64,000 nt of DNA from Bacteroidota bacterium (GTDB taxonomy: Bacteria; Bacteroidota; Bacteroidia; Chitinophagales; Saprospiraceae), in NCBI GenBank assembly GCA_017857395.1, contig JAFMDF010000010.1, positions 1 to 64,000 of the forward strand. The letters are read 5' to 3'. Position numbers and translations under genes: made by a program. This document shows, in pieces, positions 1 through 7,260 of this stretch (the stretch's first letter is position 1; the number at the start of each line of letters is the position of its first letter). The notes under the pieces are model-generated. The model had not been told where the DNA came from. It worked only from the letters and a program-made list of their open reading frames with translations, and did no database searches.

Positions 1-148
1 GAAAGAAATTGAAGAATATTAACTGCCGCTAACTTCTTGCGCAAACCACTAGCCACAGGCTGCTTGAGTTGACATATCAGGTCTTTGGTTTGCACGAAGT
101 CTGCTTCTGGTATTTTTTTTTATTACTCAATCGGGTAGGGGGGCGATA

Positions 149-183
149 CAACTCGCAACCCGTAACTCGTAACCCGCAACTCG
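149..183. repeat. Heptamer array (CAACTCG / CAACCCG / TAACTCG words)
   Basis: About five 7 nt units in tandem. Inverted or single arms made of the same words recur at 6990-7069, 47549-47581, 47732-47768 and 63738-63774. Confidence 0.85.
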
Positions 184-314
184 AATTTTTCTTTTGGGGA
201 CAGCATTGCACTTGCATTAGTATATCAAAGTTTAGGCTTTTATATACTTCGATTGATGTTATCGTCAATCAGATTCATAGCTTTTTCATGCTTCACCCAG
301 TCAGTCGAGACTTT

Positions 315-389
315 GCAGCCTAAAGTTACTAGTGTACCATTTCCTAGATTACATCGGAGATGTGAAATAGTACACTAGTAACAGGCTGC
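315..389. repeat. Long hairpin upstream of the RT gene
   Basis: GCAGCC at 315-320 pairs with GGCTGC at 384-389. After a small internal loop, 325-343 pairs with 364-382 (19 bp, one mismatch), leaving a 20 nt loop. Weaker pairing continues outward to about 298 and 401. The size and position fit an msd-type stem, though this is not proven. Confidence 0.7.
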
Positions 390-455
390 TTGAGTTGACT
401 GGCTAGGTCTTTGGTTTGCACGAAGTCGCTGTCCTTTTTCTACTGTAGTCTTCTC

Positions 456-490
456 TAAATCATGGTGATTTTTAAAATCACCATGATTTA
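456..490. promoter_or_regulatory. 35 bp palindrome immediately before the RT start
   Basis: A palindromic hairpin (TAAATCATGGTGATTTT and its complement) ends 22 bp before the RT start codon. It has no T-run, so it looks more like an operator or leader hairpin than a terminator. Confidence 0.6.
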
Positions 491-512
491 ATTACCTTAA
501 AAATGTACAACC

Positions 513-1910
513 ATGTCAGACGATAGAAGAACCTTACTGCGCCAGCAAATGCGCGAAACTTCCAAAGAAAACGTCATTTTAAATGAAATGAAGCGTTTAG
601 GATTTTGGCCGAATGAAGAAAATGCGCCTACCTTACCCGAACAAATCATTACCGAAGAAACAGCCTTAAATAAAGAATTGCGGCAGTTGTTAAATGAACA
701 GAGATTACTGCAAGATAGAGATAGGCTACTCCGCAAAATTCGTAAAGAACGGATGAAAGCGTCTAGAGAAAAACAAAAGGCGAATCGAGAAAAAAGAGAA
801 GCAGCAAGAATTGTTCGAAAAGCAGCCTGGCAGGAAAAACAACAAAAGGACATTGTTTATTTAGGAGAAGAAGTTTCGAGTGGATTAAATGATGCGACCA
901 ATAATACGGAATTATTAGAAAAATTAGGTTTACCTATTTTTGAATCGGCAGCAGCAGTCGCTACTTTTTTGAACATTAATCTTTCGCAATTACGGTTTCT
1001 AGCTTATAACCGAAAAGTCAGTAAAGTATCGCATTATAAGCGATTTTATATGGCGAAGAAAAGTGGCGGAAAACGCTTGATTTCTGCGCCAATGCCGCTA
1101 CTGAAAAGTGTGCAATATCAGATTTTGAATGAATTATTGTATCGTTTAGAAATTCAAGATACGGCTTACGGTTTTGTACCGAATCGGTCTATTGTGGATA
1201 ATGCCAAACAGCATATTGGGCAATCGGTGGTCATCAATATGGATTTAAAAAATTTCTTTCCGACGGTTACTTATAAACGAGTCAAAGGTTTATTTAAGGC
1301 ATTAGGATATGGTCAAAAATATGCTACTATATTAGCCTTGCTTTGCACCGAACCAGAAACAGATGAGGTAAAAATGGATGGCGAACGTTATTTTGTGGCA
1401 ACGGGCGAAAGACATCTACCACAGGGCGCACCAACCAGCCCCGTTATTACCAATTTGATTTGTCGGACTTTGGATAAAAGAATGTTAGGGGCTGCTAATA
1501 AGTTAGGTTTTACTTTTTCTCGGTATGCCGATGATTGTACTTTTTCATGTGCTGAAGCGGATAAACCGAATGTCAATAAAATGCTTTGGATAGCGCATCG
1601 AATTGTGAAAGAAGAAGGCTTTATCATGCACCCTGATAAATTGAGTATTATGCACAAAGGGCGGCATCAGGAAGTAACGGGGATTGTGGTCAATGAAAAA
1701 TTAAATGTGAATCGTAAAGATTTAAAGAAATTTCGAGCTTTATTATTTCAAATTGAACGAGATGGATTTGAAGGGAAATCTTGGAATAATAGCCCTAATT
1801 TACCAGAATGTATTCAAGGCTATACAAATTTTGTGATGATGGTGAACCCTGTCAAAGGGAAGGTTTTGAAGGGACAGGTTCGGCGGATATTGGCAAAGCA
1901 TGCTTGTTAA
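513..1910 (+). CDS. Retron-type reverse transcriptase with N-terminal helical extension
   Basis: RNA-directed DNA polymerase of 465 residues. The RT fold spans about 170-400: the KKSGGKRLI segment near 182-190, NAKQH at 230-234 (retron NAxxH), LPQGAPTSP at 302-310, catalytic YADD at 338-341, and VTG at 388-390, which is the retron region-Y triplet. Residues 1-115 form a very charged helical or coiled-coil segment (many R/K/E), not part of the minimal RT, and could act as the effector or RNA-binding part. There is no maturase or endonuclease domain, so it is not a group II intron protein. No obvious toxin or nuclease partner lies beside it. Structured DNA flanks it on both sides. By family knowledge, retron RTs make msDNA and act in phage defence. 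I place it as retron-type with good confidence; the exact retron class is not determined. Confidence 0.85.
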   Translation: MSDDRRTLLRQQMRETSKENVILNEMKRLGFWPNEENAPTLPEQIITEETALNKELRQLLNEQRLLQDRDRLLRKIRKERMKASREKQKANREKREAARIVRKAAWQEKQQKDIVYLGEEVSSGLNDATNNTELLEKLGLPIFESAAAVATFLNINLSQLRFLAYNRKVSKVSHYKRFYMAKKSGGKRLISAPMPLLKSVQYQILNELLYRLEIQDTAYGFVPNRSIVDNAKQHIGQSVVINMDLKNFFPTVTYKRVKGLFKALGYGQKYATILALLCTEPETDEVKMDGERYFVATGERHLPQGAPTSPVITNLICRTLDKRMLGAANKLGFTFSRYADDCTFSCAEADKPNVNKMLWIAHRIVKEEGFIMHPDKLSIMHKGRHQEVTGIVVNEKLNVNRKDLKKFRALLFQIERDGFEGKSWNNSPNLPECIQGYTNFVMMVNPVKGKVLKGQVRRILAKHAC

Positions 1911-1918
1911 AATGATTC

Positions 1919-1984
1919 ATCCGTTGGGCTTCATTCATCCGTTGGGTATTATTTTTCCCAACGGATGAATGAAGCCCAACGGAT
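1919..1984. repeat. Perfect 28 bp inverted repeat, 10 nt loop
   Basis: Arms 1919-1946 and 1957-1984 are exact reverse complements. Each arm holds the word ATCCGTTGGG twice. It begins nine bases after the RT stop codon and could fold as a very stable 3' hairpin on the RT transcript. Confidence 0.9.
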
Positions 1985-2062
1985 TTAGATAGGTTTTGTG
2001 TTAGTTGAATAAAGTATAAAATCTGTTTGACCCTATCAATTTGATTATAGACTAAAATAATA

Positions 2063-2199
2063 ACCCTCGTTTCGACGATTTTTTTACAATGATTTGATTA
2101 ACAATCGACTATAAATATAAAATGCTCTAAATTTAGAGAAATATTGTTATTGAACTAATTCATAATCAATTAGTTATAAAAAATGGTCGAAACGAGGGT
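2063..2199. ncRNA. Candidate structured RNA next to the RT
   Basis: A perfect 14 bp closing stem (2063-2076 with 2186-2199) encloses three hairpins: CGATT with AATCG (about 2075-2112), the perfect 14 nt palindrome CTCTAAATTTAGAG (about 2123-2136), and AACTAATT with AATTAGTT (about 2155-2177). The closed multi-hairpin layout of about 137 nt recalls the a1/a2-closed architecture of retron RNAs, although those usually lie upstream of the RT. Strand and function are unknown. Confidence 0.4.
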
Positions 2200-2318
2200 A
2201 ATAATGAAAAAATAAATTGAAGACTTCTTATTCGTGGGGAGAGTTAAATTCGTGGGGAAATCAGGTACTACAATTATACAAAAAATGAGGAAATATCGTT
2301 TTAGGTAAAATCATTAGC

Positions 2319-2564
2319 ATGAACTTAAAAGATACTATTAGCAAGATTCCTCTCGGTGCAACTGAAATGCGAATCAATGGCAAAAAATATTTAGTCAGCA
2401 GACAAGATTTTAATCAAGGAAAAAGCACGAAAGTCTATGCAGAAGAGCTAGGTGGTAATGATTTTATAAGTTTTAATTTTTACTTGACGTCAAAAGGAGA
2501 ACACTTAAAACCTTGTGAAATGCCTACACAGAAGGTATTAGATTTTTTGACTTTAGTTAAATAA
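2319..2564 (+). CDS. Small conserved-looking protein of unknown function (81 aa)
   Basis: A soluble 81-residue protein with no membrane segment or signal peptide. It has a compact alpha/beta-like pattern and the segment YAEELGGNDFISFNFY near the middle, then LKPCEMP with the only cysteine. I have a vague memory of similar roughly 80-residue Bacteroidota proteins carrying inconsistent automatic names, so I assign no function. It has an ATG start and its stop directly abuts the next open frame. It may be co-transcribed with the following membrane-anchored protein. Confidence 0.65.
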   Translation: MNLKDTISKIPLGATEMRINGKKYLVSRQDFNQGKSTKVYAEELGGNDFISFNFYLTSKGEHLKPCEMPTQKVLDFLTLVK

Positions 2565-2609
2565 ATGGCTATTTTCACTTTCCTAAACCTAAATTATCAA
2601 AATAGTAAA

Positions 2610-2993
2610 ATGAAAGAAGGAACAAAAGTCTTATTAATCGCCGCAACCATTATTTTCCTTGGCTTTACGAGTATCAAAGGATTTACTAGCCATATTTACA
2701 ATAGAACGGATTGCGAACAAATGAATATCGACAATATTGAATTAAGAACAGGCATTGATATTCCTGCGGTAAGTAAGGTTGTTTGTGAATTTAAAACAGC
2801 CGAGCAAATGAAAATCTCCGTTTTTACTTTGGATAAAAATCAAGTAGACTTAGCGGATTACACTACGAGGAATGGTTTTATTCAAAAAGGAACTCAATAT
2901 GTAAAATCAGGAGAAAGAGCAGATACTAAGTGGGTAGCAAATTTGGACGCAACTACTTGGAAATTAACTGTTTATGTAAAATATAAAGCGTGA
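2610..2993 (+). CDS. Membrane-anchored or exported protein of unknown function (127 aa)
   Basis: The chosen ATG at 2610 begins MKEGTKVLLIAATIIFLGF, a typical N-terminal anchor or uncleaved signal sequence. The frame is open upstream to 2565, but that extension would bury the signal 15 residues inside. The remaining roughly 100 residues look like a small periplasmic domain with one pair of cysteines (TDCEQM and VVCEF) that could form a disulfide. No family recognised. It lies 45 bp after the 81-residue gene and is probably in the same transcript. Confidence 0.6.
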   Translation: MKEGTKVLLIAATIIFLGFTSIKGFTSHIYNRTDCEQMNIDNIELRTGIDIPAVSKVVCEFKTAEQMKISVFTLDKNQVDLADYTTRNGFIQKGTQYVKSGERADTKWVANLDATTWKLTVYVKYKA

Positions 2994-3046
2994 AACTTAG
3001 CTTTAAAAAGGCGTAATAATTTGCGGTTTTATAAAAATTTATAAAT

Positions 3047-3439
3047 ATGCATGACATTCGGGATAAAGCTGACATCAAAATATTTGTAGACGCTTTTTAT
3101 CAAAAAGTTAGAATTGATGCTATGATTGGGCCTGTCTTTACTGCCCGTATTCCTAATGACAATTGGGTACCGCATTTAGAACGGATGTATAGCTTTTGGA
3201 ACACTATTTTATTTGGGGTCAGCGACTATCGAGGGAATCCATTTGCTAAACATGAGCAATTGCCTATTCAAGCTCGACATTTTGAACGTTGGATTGGCTT
3301 ATTAACGGAAACGGTTGATGCACTTTTTGTTGGTATGAAAGCGGAAGAAGTTAAAATGAGAGCCAATAAAATTGGGGCTGTATTTCAGGCTAAATTGGAA
3401 TATATTCAGGCGAATGAGGCTACAAGAAAACCTTTATAA
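3047..3439 (+). CDS. Group III truncated hemoglobin
   Basis: A 130-residue 2-over-2 globin. The sequence shows the group III pattern: a short N-terminus, FVDAFYQKVRIDAMIGPVF near the start, W..HLERMYSFWNT, the YRGNPFAKH segment, and the proximal histidine in QARHFERW near residue 80. It matches the usual group III length. Such proteins bind O2 or NO at heme and are linked to NO or redox chemistry in microaerobic growth (family knowledge; the role here is inferred). It appears to be a single gene and converges on the NlpC/P60 gene, 31 bp away, with no strong terminator between. Confidence 0.9.
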   Translation: MHDIRDKADIKIFVDAFYQKVRIDAMIGPVFTARIPNDNWVPHLERMYSFWNTILFGVSDYRGNPFAKHEQLPIQARHFERWIGLLTETVDALFVGMKAEEVKMRANKIGAVFQAKLEYIQANEATRKPL

Positions 3440-3470
3440 ATTAACCTTCAATCCTCAAAAAACGCCTTTT

Positions 3471-3998
3471 TTATACTACCCGCCGCACAAACATTAATCG
3501 TTTACGCCAATAGCTGGACTTCATTATATTGGTGTGAATTACACCTTTGGAAGAAGAAGCGTGAATCATAGTTAATGTTTTACTAGGTTTAGACGTAACG
3601 ATTCCCACATGCGATATCTTTTTTCCATCTTGTGAAAAAAAGACCAAATCTCCAACATTGGCTTTTTCGGTTACTATTTTTTTTCCTGCTTTGGCTTGAC
3701 TGCGAGTAGTTCGATTGATGGAAATACCTTTTTGAGCAAAAATATATTGCGTAAAACCAGAACAATCAAAGCCATTTTTGGGCGAATTTCCTCCATAAAC
3801 ATATTGAACGCCCAGTTGTTTTTCCGCTGCTTGGATTAATTGCTTCCGCTTATCATTTTTAACAGCCACTTTCGGTTGACCTAATTTTTTGAAAAATTGG
3901 TCAATCTGAGTATCTAAATTAGGCGTCGAAAATACATTACCTATTTTATCTGGTTGCGTCTTCTTAATTATTTCCTTTTTCTTTTTGCTAGATTTCAA
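3471..3998 (-). CDS. NlpC/P60 family cell-wall endopeptidase
   Basis: A 175-residue protein whose C-terminal 110 residues form an NlpC/P60 papain-like domain. Visible are the catalytic cysteine in FDCSGF, histidine in ISHVGIV, and the third polar residue in IHASS; GDLVFF is also typical. These enzymes cut D-Glu-diamino-acid bonds in peptidoglycan. The N-terminus is odd: the only available start is TTG at 3998, there is no signal peptide or lipobox, and the first 60 residues are lysine-rich. Upstream, the same frame is blocked by TAA at 4034-4032, beyond which another ATG frame runs, so an original leader may have been lost. The domain call is firm; the start is uncertain. Confidence 0.8.
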   Translation of the reverse strand: MKSSKKKKEIIKKTQPDKIGNVFSTPNLDTQIDQFFKKLGQPKVAVKNDKRKQLIQAAEKQLGVQYVYGGNSPKNGFDCSGFTQYIFAQKGISINRTTRSQAKAGKKIVTEKANVGDLVFFSQDGKKISHVGIVTSKPSKTLTMIHASSSKGVIHTNIMKSSYWRKRLMFVRRVV

Positions 3999-4176
3999 GC
4001 CTAGGTTCTTGCGAACTTCTTTAATTATTTCTTATGACTGACTATGACTTATGTTCGCATCGGCAAACAGTTTAGTCATTTTTTTGATGATTGGTTTTAG
4101 ATACTGTTGGCTCATTATTTGGAATATCTATCAATAAAATATTTAGGTAAGTATTTTACTTTTAGTCACAAAAAAA

Positions 4177-4228
4177 TCCATGTTAAGCACTATAGGTCAA
4201 TTCCTTAACCCGTAGTGCTTAAGATGGA
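4177..4228 (-). terminator. Rho-independent terminator of the 39-aa gene
   Basis: A 16 bp stem with one mismatch (4177-4192 with 4213-4228). On the minus strand it is followed by a run of seven Ts (4170-4176 region). It sits about 30 bp past the stop of the small basic protein gene. Confidence 0.85.
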
Positions 4229-4257
4229 TTATCTTTTAATAATATACATTGTTATTA

Positions 4258-4377
4258 TTAGTCATTTCCTCTTCCTTTCTCTTTCTTTTTTGCTGCTTTT
4301 GCCGCTCTTTTTTCTTTCAACGTTTTTCCAGCTGCTGTTTTAGTACCTTTTTTTTGAGCACTTTTTCCTTTTGCCAT
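4258..4377 (-). CDS. 39-residue lysine/alanine-rich basic protein
   Basis: A short ATG frame encoding 39 residues that begins MAKGKSAQKKGTKTAAGKTL and continues with KEKR, AAK and KKKEK units. About a third of residues are lysine or arginine, with only two acidic glutamates and a terminal aspartate. It has its own rho-independent terminator 30 bp downstream, which supports a real transcript. I recall similar tiny basic Bacteroidota proteins starting MAKG...KTLKEKR. Nucleic-acid or ribosome association is plausible from charge alone; the function is unknown. Confidence 0.7.
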   Translation of the reverse strand: MAKGKSAQKKGTKTAAGKTLKEKRAAKAAKKKEKGRGND

Positions 4378-4607
4378 GTCGCTTTTTTTAAAAAATTTAA
4401 CTAAATATATTTTTGGGGAATAGCCCCCTTTCTATACTATGTAAGGTTGATTTGTTGATTATTAAGTTAAATCAATGCTATGGATTAATAATCAATCAAA
4501 TCTATTAATACTTATTTCTGCCACCATAGATGGAGAGCAAGATAGGATATTATACTTATAAACCTAAAAATTTATTGTAAATCCTCTTTCAAATCCTCGA
4601 ATTTTAC

Positions 4608-6983
4608 TCAATAATACCGATTATTACAAAATACTACTTCTTCTTTATACAAATCCGTCCTGCTCTTCCTAATAATCAACTCATCCACCAAAAACAACTG
4701 CTCTTCCATAGCCTTATTCAAGATAGAAACCTCCAAAACGCCATCAGCAGGCAAGGTAAAAGGCAAATCTACCAAAGACCAACCATCATTAGCCATGACA
4801 GATAAAAAGTAACGAATTTGTGGGCGGTGTTGCCACATAACAGCACCTGTTGTAGGGTCTAGTAACTTAACATTTACGAAAGTATTGGCAACTGGAAATT
4901 TTTGCAAGTTATGCGCCCAAAAAGAAAGACGAATGTTATCTCCTTTTTTAGTATTGGGAACTTCACCTTTAAAGATAGTTTGGGGAGTACTGATATTTAA
5001 ATTTAACCCACCATTACCTCGATAGGCAGCCGATTGGTCTTGGTCATCAAAAGATTGATACACAAAATTTTCGATACTATCGGTAGATAAAAAGCCATTG
5101 ATGTTAAATAAAGTAGAATCTGCTTGCAAACGTTGTTGAATAGCTATTTTTCGATTATCAATCCGTTCTTGGAAACCCGATAGCGGCAATTCATAATAAC
5201 GCATGGCATCTACGGCTTTTAAAAATTTCATCCCTTCTCCTAAATAAGGATATTTTTCAAGATGACTGGTATCTACCATCAATAATAAAGGTTTGTCGTT
5301 TTTAAAATCGGATAAAATAGTAGGAATATCGTAAGGTTCAGTTGTTGTTTGAAATAATTTATAGGCTCTGGAAACAGAACTACGGTTACCCATAGAAGCT
5401 ATTAAAGGCAAACCTGTTTCCATAGATAAGGCGGAACTTTTTTGTTGAATCCGTCCGTGGACTTTGGCATTAAAATTATCCGTTCCTACATGGAAATAAG
5501 GAATGGGTAAAATGGCTTGGTAGTTGTCAAAATTGAAACCTGTTTTGTCTTTAAAGGTTTTACCTTCATAAAATTCTGGGACGGTATCCATGCGGTATCT
5601 TCGAGCATGATTAAATTGCCACGATTCATACACTAATAAAGCTAAAGGCAAAAGGAGCCATACTTTTTTCCTGCTAAATTTTCGATAGAGGTAAGTAAAA
5701 ATGATAATATTGATGACGTAATAAAATATCCAATTAAATCGACCAACTGAACGGAACTGTTTTAATGGGCCTGAATAATCCAGTAAATTTTCAAAGCCAG
5801 GCAAAACAAACGGTATCCCAAAAGAAAAAACAACCAATACAAATGCCATGGCAAATAAGCGCCTTAAAAAATCCGCATCATCATAGACTAATTTTTCTAA
5901 ACCTCGCATCATAATCAATTCGCTCTGCGCTACTTTCCCCGCTTTTTTGGAAGTTAAAACCGTCATCTTTTGGAAAAAAGAATTTTTGAACAAATGACTT
6001 ATCCAATGGAATAACATGGTCAAAAATACCCCAAATCCAACAATCCCTACATAAGCTAAACCCTCTGAACTTACTTTTCGAATTTCAATAATATTTTCAT
6101 TAATCCATTTATAATAAGGCATTCTAAGTGATAAAAATAAACCTTCCCAATGCGAAATGAAAATAAGAAAACCATAAGGTTTATCTGGTCGATTAGGCAC
6201 GTCATATTGGGCAAACCAAATTAGGAATAGCGCATAAGGCAATAAGACTTGAAAAGAAAAATGAAGGGCATATCGAAAAAAATCTGATTTTGGAAATATC
6301 CATTTGCCCATTTCATTCCCCGACGGACGGGCTTTTTTCAAAAAGGAAAAGAAATAAAATAGGGCGATCATAAAAGCCGTAATGGCAAAAAAGTAGAATT
6401 GTATTAAAGAAGTTAATAAGACCGTTAAAAATAAACCAATGCTCGACCACCAATTAGGTCGTTCATCAAAACGCATTAAAAAATAAATCGTCGCAGGAAT
6501 CGCATATAAATGAGCTAAGCCATAATGCCCAAATAAACGTTCTGCTTGGGGCGACATCATCGTCAATCCAATCGAAACAATGATGTTAAACCATGGAGGT
6601 ATCGCTAATCGAGCGAATATTAAGTATAAAAAGATAGCACAAATTAGATAGGAAAACAGCATCGAATAATGCAAAATAGGAATCGAATAATCTGTTACAT
6701 CTAAACCAACTGATTTTAAAAATTTTAAGCCATTAGAAATCAAAGGAATTGTCGAAGCAATCGTCACATGTTCTCCATACGGATAGCCCATTCCTTCAAA
6801 TACGGTATAAGTAGCGTCGTACTTGGCGTGATAGGTGACGATATTATAGGCATTAAATGCATCTCCATACCCTTGAATCACATGGTTTGGCGAAGCGGTC
6901 AATATTTGCCCGAATCGAATGTATAAAACGATGCAAGTAAATAGGAGGAGTAAGAGAAATCCGAGTTTGTTTTTTTGTCGCAA
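4608..6983 (-). CDS. Large polytopic membrane protein, GT-C glycosyltransferase-like
   Basis: An integral membrane protein of about 791 residues with roughly a dozen hydrophobic segments in the N-terminal two thirds and a soluble C-terminal domain of about 250 residues. The first lumenal loop has acidic and aromatic residues (GYGDAFNAYN, then FEGMGYPYGEH), the arrangement seen in lipid-phosphosugar-dependent GT-C transferases. A sugar or lipid-linked transfer at the outer face of the membrane is inferred, not shown. The frame extends to TTG 7046, but the added 21 residues are a literal translation of the heptamer repeat (RNSQLATRKP), so I prefer TTG 6983, which lies just before the first membrane segment. 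The length is typical of Bacteroidota paralogues of this kind. Confidence 0.65.
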   Translation of the reverse strand: MRQKNKLGFLLLLLFTCIVLYIRFGQILTASPNHVIQGYGDAFNAYNIVTYHAKYDATYTVFEGMGYPYGEHVTIASTIPLISNGLKFLKSVGLDVTDYSIPILHYSMLFSYLICAIFLYLIFARLAIPPWFNIIVSIGLTMMSPQAERLFGHYGLAHLYAIPATIYFLMRFDERPNWWSSIGLFLTVLLTSLIQFYFFAITAFMIALFYFFSFLKKARPSGNEMGKWIFPKSDFFRYALHFSFQVLLPYALFLIWFAQYDVPNRPDKPYGFLIFISHWEGLFLSLRMPYYKWINENIIEIRKVSSEGLAYVGIVGFGVFLTMLFHWISHLFKNSFFQKMTVLTSKKAGKVAQSELIMMRGLEKLVYDDADFLRRLFAMAFVLVVFSFGIPFVLPGFENLLDYSGPLKQFRSVGRFNWIFYYVINIIIFTYLYRKFSRKKVWLLLPLALLVYESWQFNHARRYRMDTVPEFYEGKTFKDKTGFNFDNYQAILPIPYFHVGTDNFNAKVHGRIQQKSSALSMETGLPLIASMGNRSSVSRAYKLFQTTTEPYDIPTILSDFKNDKPLLLMVDTSHLEKYPYLGEGMKFLKAVDAMRYYELPLSGFQERIDNRKIAIQQRLQADSTLFNINGFLSTDSIENFVYQSFDDQDQSAAYRGNGGLNLNISTPQTIFKGEVPNTKKGDNIRLSFWAHNLQKFPVANTFVNVKLLDPTTGAVMWQHRPQIRYFLSVMANDGWSLVDLPFTLPADGVLEVSILNKAMEEQLFLVDELIIRKSRTDLYKEEVVFCNNRYY

Positions 6984-6989
6984 ATTGTT

Positions 6990-7069
6990 GGGTTTGCGGG
7001 TTGCGAGTTGCGAGTTGCGGGTTTTACGTACTGTATGAACCCGCAACTCGCAACTCGCAACTCGTAACT
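6990..7069. repeat. Heptamer inverted repeat overlapping a gene start
   Basis: Arms 6990-7023 and 7038-7069 are built from GAGTTGC / GGGTTGC words and their complements, with a 14 nt loop. The same words occur at 149-183, 47549-47768 and 63738-63774. The hairpin covers the possible upstream start of the 4608-6983 gene. Confidence 0.9.
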
Positions 7070-7260
7070 ATAAAATCCGAAAGGTACGATTTATCCTAAA
7101 ATTTATTAAAACTTAGGCCGAAAGCCTTAAAGTTTTCAAAAAAAAATTAATTTTAGCAGGTAGATGCAACCCTTATTGAAAGTATCCTGTCTCTTACTAT
7201 AGAATATTTAAAACCCGAATATTCTTTTTGAGAAAAAAACCGACTTTCAATTTTGGTAGT

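Larger units (their letters stand above)
55..427. repeat. 47 bp direct repeat, two copies (55-101, 381-427)
   Basis: Each copy has an identical 19 nt left block, six divergent bases (74-79 versus 400-405), then an identical 22 nt right block. The differences are not limited to adenines, so this is not a diversity-generating template/variable pair. The second copy lies between the 315-389 hairpin and the RT start. Confidence 0.85.
1..512. other. Repeat-rich structured region upstream of the reverse transcriptase
   Basis: No convincing gene; the short open frames here translate repeat DNA. It holds a 47 bp imperfect direct repeat (55-101 and 381-427), a heptamer array (149-183), a long hairpin (315-389) and a perfect palindrome (456-490). 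The arm at 28-54 can pair, with bulges, with 401-429 and more weakly with 80-101. In retrons the msr-msd RNA lies just upstream of the RT and is closed by such inverted arms, so an ncRNA here is plausible, but I cannot fix its ends. Confidence 0.5.
1911..2318. other. 408 bp gap after the RT, rich in structure
   Basis: No gene. It contains a perfect 28 bp inverted repeat right after the RT stop (1919-1984), a stem-enclosed set of three hairpins (2063-2199), and two copies of the word ATTCGTGGGG (2230-2239, 2248-2257). That word recurs inverted at 36549-36575 and direct at 36921-36930. Confidence 0.6.

Noticed and set aside
149-183. CRISPR array
   Set aside because: The units are 7 nt tandem words without spacers; no cas genes are nearby.
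69-323. Open frames of 84 and 63 codons upstream of the RT
   Set aside because: They translate the heptamer array (NSQPVTRNPQ-type sequence) and lack any domain or consistent start context.
55-1910. Diversity-generating retroelement
   Set aside because: The 47 bp duplicate upstream of the RT differs by mixed substitutions, not adenine-specific ones, and no variable protein target is present. The RT has retron-type motifs.
513-1910. Group II intron maturase
   Set aside because: No maturase (domain X) or HNH segment follows the RT fold and no intron RNA domain V-like hairpin is seen.
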